DNA of 64,000 bases from Mesostigma viride (GCA_009746045.1 RPFO01000154.1:7680693-7744692), one strand, 5' to 3'. Counted from the stretch's first letter, positions 20,184 through 30,216 are shown. Numbers and translations are program-made. The notes: generated by a model from the sequence alone, not told the origin.

Positions 20184-20927
20184 TTAGACAGCTTGCTGAG
20201 ATGGGTCCATCAGAGACTGAAGAACCTTGTATTGCACTGCTGCCTTCTGCACTAGCTTGGTCAAAGCATCAGCAGGATTGTCAACCCCAGGGATATGCTC
20301 AATATTGGCCAAGGAGGACAACTCCTTAAGAAGGAGATAATCCAAGTCCCTACTTCTGGCCATCTGCCTGTGCACAAACTGCACCATCCCCATGGAGTCT
20401 GTTTTTAGAAGAGTGGTAACCTGAAGTGGCCAAGGAGTGTTAGAAGTCATCTGATGAAGCAACTCCTTCAGATAAAGGCTTGTGTGAATGCCTTCACAAA
20501 TAGCCCTGCATTCTGCCACATCACTGCTGACAGCCACCCGTTTGTGCAGGCGACTAAACCAGCTCACCAAACTCCCCAGGCCTTCCTGTCTGAGCACAAA
20601 GAGCCCTGCAGCCCTGCCCCTGACCTTGGAGACCTGCCTGCTGTCCATTGAGCTATCCACATACAGCTCCATGCAAATGGGTTGTGATAAATCCACTGCA
20701 GACAACAGAATGCCAGATGAAGCCCTGACCTGATCAGCCACCTTGGCAGACCCTAGCTCCACCAGCATGTCATCAGGCAACCTGGCTATGACCATAAGGT
20801 CTGGCCTGGAAATGCCTGCCACCCAAGCAACCATGCCCCTCACCATGGGACACAGTGCCTGTGTGATGGTTGGAGGAAGCTTGCTAATGAGGGTCTCTTG
20901 ATAATCATTGCCCCCCACCAGCAGCAT
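20184..20927 (-). CDS. Element C RNase H
   Basis: Copia-type RNase H forming the C-terminus of Pol. D-E-D residues appear in MELYVDSSMDSR, VAVSSDVAECRAI and LLKTDSMGMV, followed by RSRDLDYLLLKEL and the conserved NPADALTK. The N-terminal part (PPTITQALCPMVRGMVAW) is the RT-RNase H connection. It is in a different frame from the RT ORF, which overlaps it by about 20 nt (20905-20927), so a 1-nt shift is needed to read through. Confidence 0.85.
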   Translation of the reverse strand: MLLVGGNDYQETLISKLPPTITQALCPMVRGMVAWVAGISRPDLMVIARLPDDMLVELGSAKVADQVRASSGILLSAVDLSQPICMELYVDSSMDSRQVSKVRGRAAGLFVLRQEGLGSLVSWFSRLHKRVAVSSDVAECRAICEGIHTSLYLKELLHQMTSNTPWPLQVTTLLKTDSMGMVQFVHRQMARSRDLDYLLLKELSSLANIEHIPGVDNPADALTKLVQKAAVQYKVLQSLMDPSQQAV

Positions 20928-23667
20928 ACGCCACTCCCCCCTTCTTCACCAGTGTGGCCTCCATGCCCACAAACAGCAGAGGCTCATTCTCCACCTGCCA
21001 TTGCTCCCTACCCAGAGGAAACTTGGACTTAATGATGGAGATCAGCTCCTTAAGCCACGACGTGGGAGCTATCAGATGTAGGTCATCCCCGTGCAGCGAA
21101 GCATACACTGGCAGGCCTTCCCATTGCCCCAGAAACAGACAGGGGTCTACAGGAGAGACCTTCAAGTTGCAATGCTCCTTCAGGAAACGGTTGAGAGTCT
21201 CCCTCCAGATTATTGGACTTGACCTCAGGCCCTCCAGGCCCTTGAGGATTTTAAGGAACTCCGTGTGGATGTCCCTTTTCCATACAGCAGGCACCCTAAC
21301 ATAGAAAGGCGTCTTGCCCTCCCACTTTTCCTGTGCCACATCTGCATCACCCTCCAGAAATGCCCTCTTGAAGTCTACCACCACTGAGCCATAGTCCAAG
21401 CCCTTGTTGAGAAGGCCTAGAAATACACACAGCAGCAGCCTCCAAGTATCATGCAGCATGCCAGGGGTATACAACTCCTCAGCAGTGCACTCACCAGTAC
21501 CCTTGAACTCATTCAGCACTGGCCTGACATGTGGTACCTTGACCCCGTCCACCTCCTTCATCTTGATGACAAACTTGAGCTTGAGTAGACGTCGTGCAGG
21601 AGGCAGGTCATTGACAGGTTCCACGCATTTCTTGGAGATCCAGTCCTCCCCAGATTTAATCAGACCCAGTGTGACCTGGGGACACATAATGGGAGAGGAC
21701 ATGAGCTTCACCAGGCCTTGGTAGTTGATAGGGCTGTGTCCAGCAAGTGAGTGAGGACCAATGCCCAAACTGCTTGGATGACTAGCAGCTGGCAGTATGA
21801 GGTCATCAACCAAGGGCTCCTGCCCCTGGCACACTTGCACACGCTTAACCGTCCTGGTTACTGCACGTGATAGGTGAGTGGTCCTGAAATTAATCAGTGG
21901 GACCTGACCAGCCCCTTCCTTAGTCAGGAGAGAGGACGTGATCACTACCCCATCCTGGCATAGGAAATTCTGCCCCAGAAGAGCAGGTCCTTGATAGCCC
22001 TCCAAGACACAAAAAGCAGTGTCCTGTCCAAGGATAGGAATGAATACCTCACCCAGTACCTTCACGTGTACCCCGCCACTGAAGTCAGACACAAACTGAT
22101 AGCTGGGTTCAGACATGCTGTACCCTGCTGCAGCCCTGGTCCCAATGATGGAAACCTGAGAATTAGTGTCTACCTCTAAGGCAGTGTCCAGCCCCAGATT
22201 GCCATGCCACCTGAGCTTGGCTACCTTGGGCTGCTTCTTGGCCCTTTGTAGAGCCCCAATCAATCCAGCCAAACTTGTCCCCCTGGGCTTGGTTAGTGCC
22301 TTGGGCTTGACAGTTGACTCCCCAGCTGTTGACCTTGCAGCCTGTTCAACAAGTACCTCTGCAACCTGGCCAGGGCTGACAGATTCCCCTGCAACAGATG
22401 TGGTCGTTGCGTCAGTGATGTCACCTGGGACCTGAAAATCCTGCAGATCCTGTGAGCCTTGTGCCTGACTGCCCTCATTCATCAGGTTAGGCTTGACATA
22501 TGACCAACTCAGCCGGTGTACATGCTTTGGTTCGTCCTCCATGCTGACCAAGCATGCGTGGCTAGCTTCATCAACCTGGGTAACCACCCCAGGACTCCAG
22601 CTACCACGTTTGCCATAAAGGCTAGGTTCCTTCCAAGCTAGGACCTTCTGACCCACTTGTGGCTCCAGCATCTTCCAACCCCGGTCCTTCTCCCTCAGCT
22701 TGGCAAAGGTGACATGTGCAGCATGTTTCCAGCCCTCCAGCACATGTGGTGGGCACAGGCCATGATATAGACCCATTGGGCTGACAGCAACTCCATCATA
22801 GTAGAAGTTAACCCTGCTGTTCAGCTGCTGCTCCACGTTCCTCAGCCATGCACTCCTGACAAGTGCAGGTGCAGACAAGGGTACCCAGTCTTCAGAGATG
22901 ATCAATTTCTTGACCTCCTGGATTGCCCTCTCGATAGCACCCTGCTGCCCATGAGCCTCCCTAGGTGTAACCAGCAACTCAGGAAGGGTAGGATCACCCT
23001 TGAGATGCTGAAACTGCATGTCCACCTGGATCCTTGTGGTAGGAAACTTGGCTCTTACATTCTGCAGGGCAGCCAGCAAGTACCTGTTCTTCATAGAAGG
23101 TAAATGCTCCAGCACCTTGTATTTCGTGTACCTGTCCACGCACACCAACAGTTGCATGCCCCTGATGTGTTGGATATCACACTGCAGATCACCAATGCTC
23201 TGAGGTAGAGCTTTGGCATGTGATTTCCTGGGCTTGTTGGAGGACAACTGGCACTTACACCGTGAGGCAGCTTGCTGACACGCCTTAAGAAGGGGTGCCC
23301 TGCCCATACGGAAGGCAAAGTTGTTTGACAGAGAAGTGGCATGCCCAAACATGTTGTGGATTCGGGCACCCAACTCCTGGTACACAGAGGAAGCAGTCCC
23401 TGGCACAGTCAGGACTGTGCTGTCAGGTTGTCCAGCATCACCATGCTGACTTCCATCCTGTTCTGACTCAGAGCCTGAGTCACCCTGCTCATGCCCAACA
23501 CCTGGACCGCCAGCAGGGACCACATGCATACCACCAGAGGCCTTCACACCCCTCTGTGGTTGTACATTGGTTTCTCTCAAAATGAGAGGTCCACCCTCGT
23601 GCCCAGCACGAGGATGCATGGGGTCAGACATTCTTACAGCTGCACCAGCTGTCAAGGACGTCTTCAT
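20905..23667 (-). CDS. Element C Pol: integrase, protease-like, RT
   Basis: 920 codons from an ATG at 23667. Residues 104-139: HHCC finger (HNMFGH ... CKC). Residues 164-246: integrase core with CDIQ, VDMQF and AIERAIQEVKK, spacing DX29E. Residues 330-395: SH3-like C-terminal part (GKRGSWSPGVVTQVD). Residues 498-570: aspartic-protease-like fold signature EVDTNSQVSIIGTRAA and PALLGQNFL, with DTN in place of DTG. Residues 695-905: RT with VVVDFKRAFLEGD and catalytic box ASLHGDDLHLI. No protease precedes the integrase. The order integrase-protease-RT differs from the usual copia order protease-integrase-RT and is shared with elements 1 and D. Confidence 0.88.
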   Translation of the reverse strand: MKTSLTAGAAVRMSDPMHPRAGHEGGPLILRETNVQPQRGVKASGGMHVVPAGGPGVGHEQGDSGSESEQDGSQHGDAGQPDSTVLTVPGTASSVYQELGARIHNMFGHATSLSNNFAFRMGRAPLLKACQQAASRCKCQLSSNKPRKSHAKALPQSIGDLQCDIQHIRGMQLLVCVDRYTKYKVLEHLPSMKNRYLLAALQNVRAKFPTTRIQVDMQFQHLKGDPTLPELLVTPREAHGQQGAIERAIQEVKKLIISEDWVPLSAPALVRSAWLRNVEQQLNSRVNFYYDGVAVSPMGLYHGLCPPHVLEGWKHAAHVTFAKLREKDRGWKMLEPQVGQKVLAWKEPSLYGKRGSWSPGVVTQVDEASHACLVSMEDEPKHVHRLSWSYVKPNLMNEGSQAQGSQDLQDFQVPGDITDATTTSVAGESVSPGQVAEVLVEQAARSTAGESTVKPKALTKPRGTSLAGLIGALQRAKKQPKVAKLRWHGNLGLDTALEVDTNSQVSIIGTRAAAGYSMSEPSYQFVSDFSGGVHVKVLGEVFIPILGQDTAFCVLEGYQGPALLGQNFLCQDGVVITSSLLTKEGAGQVPLINFRTTHLSRAVTRTVKRVQVCQGQEPLVDDLILPAASHPSSLGIGPHSLAGHSPINYQGLVKLMSSPIMCPQVTLGLIKSGEDWISKKCVEPVNDLPPARRLLKLKFVIKMKEVDGVKVPHVRPVLNEFKGTGECTAEELYTPGMLHDTWRLLLCVFLGLLNKGLDYGSVVVDFKRAFLEGDADVAQEKWEGKTPFYVRVPAVWKRDIHTEFLKILKGLEGLRSSPIIWRETLNRFLKEHCNLKVSPVDPCLFLGQWEGLPVYASLHGDDLHLIAPTSWLKELISIIKSKFPLGREQWQVENEPLLFVGMEATLVKKGGVAYAAGGGQ

Positions 23668-23808
23668 AGGAACCTGTACCTCTCCAGGTGACCTGGGGCC
23701 ACACTGAACCTGGAGATCACCCTCTTGTTGCCCAGATATAAAATCTGCATTGGAGCACCTGGCCTCCCCCTTGGGTGAATTAAGGTGTGTAGGGGTTGCC
23801 TCAGACAG

Positions 23809-24189
23809 TCACTGCTCCTTGTTGTCTTCTTGCTGACTGCCCTTTGAAGGCTGGCCTGCCTGGGACTTGTTGTTGTTCTTCTTGTTGTTGTTGTTATTCT
23901 TGTTGCTGCCCTGGCCCTGGGACTTCTTGAAGCTGGGACACTCCTTCTTGATGTGCCCCCACCCCTTGCACAGGTAGCATTGTATCTTGGACTTGCCCTG
24001 GCCACTGCCCCCGTTGTCAGACGCGTTGCCCTGCTTGGGCTGACCACCCACCCGCCTGAACACCGACTTGGAGTGTGACCTCCTGTCAGAATCAGGTGAA
24101 TGATCTCCCTTGCGCTTGTTGGTTGCCCCTACGCCCTCCTTGGCTTCGGTCAGCCTCAGACGTCTTGGAGCCACCCTGGGTACGCCCAC
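23809..24189 (-). CDS. Element C Gag zinc knuckle
   Basis: 126-codon frame with a CCHC knuckle (CYLCKGWGHIKKEC) flanked by a basic N-terminal part (RRLRLTEAKEG, KRKGDHSPDSDRRS) and an Asn/Lys-rich tail. It ends at TAA before the Pol ATG (23667); about 140 nt separate the two. It overlaps the end of the Gag frame 24092-24922 in another register. Confidence 0.75.
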   Translation of the reverse strand: MGVPRVAPRRLRLTEAKEGVGATNKRKGDHSPDSDRRSHSKSVFRRVGGQPKQGNASDNGGSGQGKSKIQCYLCKGWGHIKKECPSFKKSQGQGSNKNNNNNKKNNNKSQAGQPSKGSQQEDNKEQ

Positions 24190-24922
24190 CTGCCTGGGTA
24201 GCCTTCACTGCTGGCACTCCACCCTCAAACAGCTCCTCTGCCTCGAGTGCTTGTTTGATTATGACCTTGTAGGCCTTGAGGGTTGAGTGTGGGGCACACA
24301 TGACCTTTAAGGAGCCACGTGTAGCCTTGTCCAGCCCAGAAACCTTGAGCCAGTTGGTCAGGGCTATGTTATCAGCGACATTAAAGCCGTGAGCCCTGCC
24401 CTCCTCAACCATCTTACAATAGTTAAGGAAGTTCTGGATCAGGTCCCCCTTGACCTCCCACCCTTGATACTTGTCCTGCCAATGGATGCCGACCTTCTTG
24501 CGTTGGTCTTCCAGCAGCTCCTTCAGCTCAGCCACGTACAGTGCCCAGGCCTTATTGGCCTTCTTGCACTCCCTGGTCAGGTCCTTAATCTGGTCAGTAC
24601 ACTTGCCAAAAGTGCTACTTCCTATCCAGATTTGATAGTAATTTGTACCACCGTACAAGCTAGGGAACCCTTCCAATCCTTCCACAAACTCTTCAGCCTG
24701 CTTAGGCTTGGAGTCTGAGGTTACAGGCTGCAGCTGATTGACAATTAAAAGACCCTGTGTGGTGAGATCAAAGCCATGAACAGCTTGTGCATTATTATTA
24801 TTGTGAGGAAGGTTGGTAATCTCTCCGGTAACCCCCACGTCATCTACGTGAGCGGTTCCACTACCAGCACCCCCATTATTATTCCCACTGGCTGGGCCCT
24901 TGCTACGGCGTCCCTCAGCCAT
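24092..24922 (-). CDS. Element C Gag
   Basis: 276-codon frame starting MAEGRRSKGPASG, with helical capsid-like stretches (CKKANKAWALYVAELKELL, DLIQNFLNYCKMVEEGRA). It is comparable to the capsid region of copia Gag by length and position upstream of the zinc knuckle. No enzyme motif. Moderately confident. Confidence 0.6.
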   Translation of the reverse strand: MAEGRRSKGPASGNNNGGAGSGTAHVDDVGVTGEITNLPHNNNNAQAVHGFDLTTQGLLIVNQLQPVTSDSKPKQAEEFVEGLEGFPSLYGGTNYYQIWIGSSTFGKCTDQIKDLTRECKKANKAWALYVAELKELLEDQRKKVGIHWQDKYQGWEVKGDLIQNFLNYCKMVEEGRAHGFNVADNIALTNWLKVSGLDKATRGSLKVMCAPHSTLKAYKVIIKQALEAEELFEGGVPAVKATQAGGRTQGGSKTSEADRSQGGRRGNQQAQGRSFT

Positions 24923-25178
24923 CCTGCACTACAAGCTATTCAAAGAACACCTTAGCAAAGCAGCAGAAAATATGTACAAAATTTTTGTGTCGCCACTGCC
25001 GCCTGCGCCGGTGTCGCTGCCGCCCCCGCGAATTGCCGCCGAAAATTCGACAAAAAATGTCGACGAGCACTGGAAAAAATTGGCCGACTAGTAGTCGAGG
25101 CCCCGGAAATCGCAGTACTCGTAGTATACTCAGGATCCTCCATATCCGGCGTGTGTGCCGGACCTGCACCGGTATGTA

Positions 25179-25802
25179 TTAAAACCGGTGTGCTCCCCGT
25201 CGCGAAGTTGCGACGCGCCGACGCGCGACGAGGCGCAGAGGATGAGTAAAAATGGATAATAATTCCCACCCTGCGGGAATCCACTCTCGCAGAGACGCGA
25301 GAAAAGCGACCAGGTTAATAAGAACCTGGCGTTCGCGACTGCGGACGCCGCGTGTGAGCAGCGACAGCAACGCGAGATCCTGAAACAAATTTGTCGACAC
25401 CGCCGGCGCGCCCCCTGTGCGCAGCGATGCCCAGTTTTGCAGGTTTCTCTGGTAACCGGTGAGTGAAGAGATGGCGTTATCCAACTCCTCGATGGCAGTG
25501 GTGACCTCGTTCACCGACCGCAAACCTCCCCGCACCTGGACCGTAAATGTCGATAAAATATTGCGAATCTGGTCCAGCAATGCGCGTATAGCCGGCACCA
25601 GTGCTGGCAAATCGGGGTCCTCGGGGTTATCCCCGAGCAATGAATGAGCTGCGCGCTGCCGACGATGAAGTTCGTCGAGCGAGATCGTGACTTCGTCGAG
25701 CAATTGCTGCCACGACGGCGCAGTCGGTCTTGACGAAGGACCAGCCGGCGGAGCGGCTATTTCCTCGTCGGCGGGAATCCGGAATTCTTCAGAATTTGGC
25801 AT
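25179..25802 (-). CDS. Element C ORF1, unknown
   Basis: ATG at 25802, 24 nt inside the 5' LTR, about 208 codons (the frame opens further upstream in the LTR). The product starts MPNSEEFRIPADEEI and has predicted amphipathic helical stretches (QQLLDEVTISLDELHRRQRA, AIRALLDQIRNILS). No known domain. It is separate from the Gag frame, so element C has an extra ORF before Gag. A structural or RNA-binding role is only a guess. Confidence 0.55.
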   Translation of the reverse strand: MPNSEEFRIPADEEIAAPPAGPSSRPTAPSWQQLLDEVTISLDELHRRQRAAHSLLGDNPEDPDLPALVPAIRALLDQIRNILSTFTVQVRGGLRSVNEVTTAIEELDNAISSLTGYQRNLQNWASLRTGGAPAVSTNLFQDLALLSLLTRGVRSRERQVLINLVAFLASLREWIPAGWELLSIFTHPLRLVARRRVATSRRGAHRF

Positions 25803-25826
25803 CTTTTGAGCGAGGCGTGTAATACG

Positions 25827-26443
25827 AGTTGTGAGAGTGAGAATGCCACGAATTCCGCCATGGTTCTTGCAGGAAGTTGCCTTTATTATTAACAAGGAAA
25901 CACAGACGTAAGTCACGTCACTTCCAAGACTGCACGCAGCACAGGCGACAGGGTCGCAGTGCCCAGAGAACGTGCACGCAAGAACTAGCGTCCCAGTGTG
26001 ACCAAGTCACTCATATAGCTTGCTAGGGACGCGTCCAAGTATTCAGCTGCACTGTCACAGCTGAACTGTCAATCAATTGATTACACAGACTCTGGCACGC
26101 CTTTGGCGCGCAGATCTATCAATTGTCCATACGGCTAGTCCTGTGGACCTATCCGTACACTAGTCAGCATCAATTGTCTCATAGGTCCTGGCGCGCTACA
26201 GTGCGCCTACCTATCAATTGACCATCAAGTCCTGTACAAGTCCTGTCAACGTCCTGCGGACTATCAAAGTGACACTTGTACATCCTGTGTCCGTACGCGC
26301 CCACAGTGGCGCGCCGGGTACTGTCGGCACAGCCTAGGAAACGTCATAACTTTTACGTTCCTTAACCAAATGAGGCGTTCAAGGTGCCGTTGGAAAGAGC
26401 GTAACAATCTCTATCCATCTAACGTAAATCCTTTACGTTAACT
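25827..26443 (-). repeat. Element C 5' LTR
   Basis: 617-bp partner of 18618-19234 with the same AGTT...AACT ends. It is followed in element sense by CGTATTACACGCC, which is not a TGG-starting primer binding site. Confidence 0.9.
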
Positions 26444-26448
26444 AGAGG

Positions 26449-27305
26449 TAGGGGCTGCAGGCAGGGTAGAAGTATAGTGACAGGGGGAGGACGTATTGGC
26501 TCACTGGCCCGTTGCTGGGCAGCCCTAACCTTAGGGGTATCAGTAGGGTTACCTTGTACATTGAAGCCAGGGGTAGGGGAAGACCGATCAGGTTTCATAG
26601 GCAATAGTAGGCACTGATATGGGAGTCGTTGAAAGATGGCGCCCGAATGGTCGTCGATGACCAACGCCGTAGCCGAGGAACTCCTGCTGTGGGGTACAAC
26701 ACCAACCACAAGGGTCTAAACGTAGGCATATACATCCAAGCGTAAAAGAGAGTGGAAGGCGATGAACAACGTTCTAGCATCGGCGACTTGCCGAATCTAT
26801 TCCTAGGCACTTTCCTATTCTAGCCGAATCTATTCCTAATGAACGGATAGGAGGCACTTGAGGTGGAGGAGGTCCTACCTCTCCTCCCCCCCCCACAAAG
26901 CATCTATGATGCTCGCCTAGAGCTAACGAGCATATAAGAAAACGCAGCAGCATGCACGGAAAAGAGGTGTAGTCTAAAGGGACGCTAATCGTCCCACTAT
27001 CCATCCCTATTGAACCGTCAAACCCACTATCTAACGTCAAACAGCACCCAGCAAGGAAATGCACACACAGAAGGAAAAGGAGAAGGAACTAGCTACGTGA
27101 GGAGTTCATCCGCTTTGAGCAGGTCTAACTTCTAGGCAGGGCGTGTCCCGAATCGGGCAGCACTACCCCCCTAGCTTGCAGGCGACCCGCCCATTACCTG
27201 TCAAGAGGTTGTCTTCTTCTGTGCCCTGGCCGCGGAAGGCCTCTGGCGTATAGGTATAGGGTTGCAAGGGAACTTCGTCGCGTCTACCTAAACCTCCGCT
27301 ACCAT
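26449..27305 (-). other. Gypsy-1 leader / start of Gag
   Basis: About 860 bp between the copia C insertion and the gypsy-1 5' LTR. The frame nearest the insertion (Pro/Ser-rich, AAPTSGAVPPRRS across the site) may be the very start of Gag; the rest is non-coding leader. Adjacent to the LTR is a primer-site-like TGGTAGCGGAGG (minus strand, 27293-27304). Confidence 0.45.
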
Positions 27306-27880
27306 TGTTACGCCCTGGCTCTACTCTAACCCAAACACCTCGCCTAACCTTACCTAAACTAGTGAGGATGCACATACCTAGGAGTGAGGAGCTATATTGG
27401 CTACAGGACCTAGGACGCGACGACTCTACTTCTCCATGCATTCCATTATAATACGCCATATACCGAATAAAACCAGGGTACTACGAAGGAAACAATACTA
27501 CACTGCCATGACCCTAGCTAATATGTGCTAATTCATCATTAACACACGCCGGGTCCATTCACGAAGGACAACTGCTGCATAAATGATCGCCGACAGGCGT
27601 GTATGCTCGGGCCGACATCGACCCTCGCCTACAGGACCAACGCACGTCCACAAGGTTCACACGCAGGATAAAAGGACCACTACTAAAGTACGCAGCGCGG
27701 CGCGACTGTACCGAACCACCATACTGTACAATTGCCACGTCACAAGGCCCGGTACCGACCGGCCAAAAGGTCCTGACTACACGTAAGCCTAGCAAAGTCA
27801 GCGAACTGTTCCGGAATGGCTGAGGCAACAAAGGACCTAATTTACGTCCGTAACAACAACAAAAGTTACGCGACGTAACA
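27306..27880 (-). repeat. Gypsy-1 5' LTR
   Basis: 575-bp LTR starting TGTTACGCCC and ending GACGTAACA, i.e. TG...CA ends and the same inverted TGTTACG/CGTAACA as the gypsy-2 LTRs. Internal blocks are shared with gypsy-2 (GGGCCGACATCGACCCT near 27610). The 3' copy is outside the window. Confidence 0.7.
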
Positions 27881-28585
27881 CTTGGCAACACATATATAGA
27901 TAGAACAACATGCATTATTAGCACTTGACATCCCTCCCAGCTCTCTGTAGTCTCTGCTCGGGATTAATCAATTACCAAATCACAACACATCTCAGCCATG
28001 ACGAATTACAATGAATTCCCTATCCACTGGAAGTAGAAAGCCAAGTGTTTGGAATAGCAGCTTGTGGCTAACCAGAATAATGACCAAAATGGAATCATCA
28101 CCATAATGGCTCCTGATTGGAACCCCACAAGTTACCCACAAGACCTTATCAGGTAGACATTGATAGTTATCAGAACTGGCGCCCACCATGGACTGAGAAA
28201 TAGCACATCACAAAATATATTAAGCACATGACAAACTACCTTCCTCTGTCTGGGACAAAACTAGGGGGACCTGTCGCCACCTGACCAGCAAGGTTGATGG
28301 GCCAGCCAATCCGGGAAAATCCGCCTAAGCAGCCCCAGGGAATCGAACCCTGCCCTATAATAAAATCCCTTTGGTTGAGACAAACCTCAAACTGAGGGCA
28401 AACCCCCAACCAACACCATGCTCCATGACTGAGCATTACATATAATACAGTATTATACACATATGTACACAGAGCATTACTGCCCTCAGAGCATCACGGC
28501 TCTCAGCATAACAGAGCCCAGCTCAATGTTAGCTCTTCTCACCCATCAGTCATCAAACTCAAAGCTCAAACTGGAATTGCTCAAC
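27881..28585 (-). other. Element D 3' UTR with tRNA-like motif
   Basis: About 700 bp without a gene. The minus strand has an A-box-like GCTCAGTCATGGAGCAT (28417-28440) and a perfect B-box word GGTTCGATTCC (28335-28360), spaced further apart than in a tRNA. The block is shared with the 3' UTR of element C. Confidence 0.5.
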
Positions 28586-29491
28586 TCACACAGAGGAGCT
28601 CATCAGCTTATAAAGAAGCTTGTATTGCTCAGCAGACTTGTGAGGCAACTTGGTCAAGGCATCAGCAGGATTCTCAGAACCTGGAAGATGTTGAATATCC
28701 ACCAGACCTGCCAACTCCTTCAACAGGAGATAATCCAGATCTCTGCTTCTGGCCAACTGCTTGTGCACAAACTGGACCATGCCCATGTTATCTGAAAGGA
28801 TCAAGGTCTCCAGCTGAAGAGTATGAGGAGTAACTGAAGCCATAGCTAGCAACAGCTCCTTGATGTACAAACTGGACTGAATCCCTTCACAAATGGCTCT
28901 GCACTCAGAGACATCTGAACTCACAGCAACCCTTCTTTGAAGACGACTGTACCAGGCCACAAGACTAGGCCTATGTTGCTGAAGCACAAACAAGCCAGCT
29001 GACCTGCCTCTGACCTTAGAAACTTGCCTGCTATCCATGGAGCTATCTACATAGATATCCAAGGAAAATGGCAAAGACAAATCAATCCCAGCTAAAGTAA
29101 TACCAGGAGACTTGTTAACATGTGCAATAATCTGGGAAGGCTCCTCCAGAATTAGCACATCATCAGGGGATCTGCTATGGACCATCATGTCAGGCCCACA
29201 AATGCTGCCATACCAGGCCAACTTGCCTTTCAGCTCAGGTGCAATGGATGACGTCATGACCTCTGGAACAGATTGAAGAACGGTACTCTTGTAGTCATTG
29301 CCCGCCTGCAGCTTAATCAGCCACTGACTCCCCTCCTGAACCAATGTAGCCTGCATTCCACAGAACGTGACAGCCTCTCCAGGCTTCTGCCACAATTCTT
29401 TTCCCAAAGGAAATGCATCATTAGTGATGGGCACAAACTGACTCAACCACTTAGTGGGAGCAATCAAGTGCAAGTCATCACCATGCAGGCT
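28586..29491 (-). CDS. Element D RT end and RNase H
   Basis: Begins at the RT catalytic box (SLHGDDLHLIAPTKW) exactly at the insertion site of the methyltransferase element, then RT thumb (GMQATLVQEG) and copia RNase H: LDIYVDSSMDSR, VAVSSDVSECRAI, LILSDNMGMV, RSRDLDYLLLKEL, NPADALTK. The open frame runs 10 codons past the junction into the inserted repeat (…GVWHEYAT), which is not element D sequence. The upstream half of the same RT is at 60374-60626. Close relative of element C; catalytic residues are preserved in this block. Confidence 0.87.
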   Translation of the reverse strand, partial: SLHGDDLHLIAPTKWLSQFVPITNDAFPLGKELWQKPGEAVTFCGMQATLVQEGSQWLIKLQAGNDYKSTVLQSVPEVMTSSIAPELKGKLAWYGSICGPDMMVHSRSPDDVLILEEPSQIIAHVNKSPGITLAGIDLSLPFSLDIYVDSSMDSRQVSKVRGRSAGLFVLQQHRPSLVAWYSRLQRRVAVSSDVSECRAICEGIQSSLYIKELLLAMASVTPHTLQLETLILSDNMGMVQFVHKQLARSRDLDYLLLKELAGLVDIQHLPGSENPADALTKLPHKSAEQYKLLYKLMSSSV

Positions 29492-30216
29492 TGTCGCGTA
29501 CTCGTGCCAAACTCCCTGCACTGACAGTAGCCCACGACCCCCTGCCAGCCGTTAAGAATGTACTCCAGCACAAGTACATTTTGAGTTTTTCCAAGTTTCT
29601 TGTTTTTTGCTTGTTTCAAGTTCAGTTTTGCATAAAAAGTGTCCCCATAGCCCCTGGATCTCATCTGGAGGTAGTTGAACTAGTATATGCTACAATATAC
29701 TAGGTTGTACTATTTTCTACTACATTTATACTATAATGTACTAAATTGAACTACATCTGAACTAAATGTAACTGTGATTGATGCCCCTGTAACGTCTCCC
29801 AATGCTCAATAACAGGTCTGGCCACCATTGGTGACCTCCTAGAGCCATTCACAGCTGCATTTCGTGGATCACCGAACAAAAAAAAAATGTTTTACTTAGC
29901 CTTATCAACATGGGAATGAGGGCTTTGGTGTGCAAACATGCATGTGTGCTAAAAATTGGACATTCTGACACTGCGCGAGAGTCTGGTAATACTTAAGCAC
30001 TTCAGGTCATGATCGAAGTATAGAATGAACTGATGCAAGCAATCAAGCATTATGCAAGGAATGGAATGCTGCAATGAATTTTAGCAGTAATACTTGCAAC
30101 TAGGGAACACACGATAAAGTCACGAATCTGACATGCATTGTGCCGTCATGGCACATGCATGAACATGTACACGAACAGAGGATCACGCGGACGCCCACGT
30201 GCACGCGCATGGCAAT

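Larger units (their letters stand above)
18618..26443 (-). mobile_element. Complete copia-like element C (TSD AGAGG)
   Basis: 7826-bp element bounded by two 617-bp direct repeats and 5-bp target duplications AGAGG (18613-18617 and 26444-26448). It is inserted in the 5' part of gypsy-1. Minus orientation. Layout: 5' LTR, ORF1, Gag, CCHC, then integrase, protease-like domain, RT and RNase H, then a 3' UTR of about 950 bp and the 3' LTR. The two LTRs differ at very few sites by eye, so the insertion is young even though its frames are interrupted. Confidence 0.9.
8060..27880 (-). mobile_element. Ty3/gypsy element gypsy-1 (host of several insertions)
   Basis: Minus-strand gypsy element with 5' LTR at 27306-27880, Gag, zinc knuckle, protease, RT, RNase H, integrase and an extra ORF. 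It is interrupted by copia C (18618-26443), DNA transposon B (12986-14684), DNA transposon A (10448-12213) and element 2 at its left edge. Removing A or B with one copy of the duplicated target restores an open frame across each site. The 3' LTR is not in the window. Confidence 0.7.

Noticed and set aside
28335-28440. A tRNA gene in the element D 3' UTR
   Set aside because: The A-box and B-box words are too far apart and no acceptor or anticodon stem can be paired; better described as tRNA-like.
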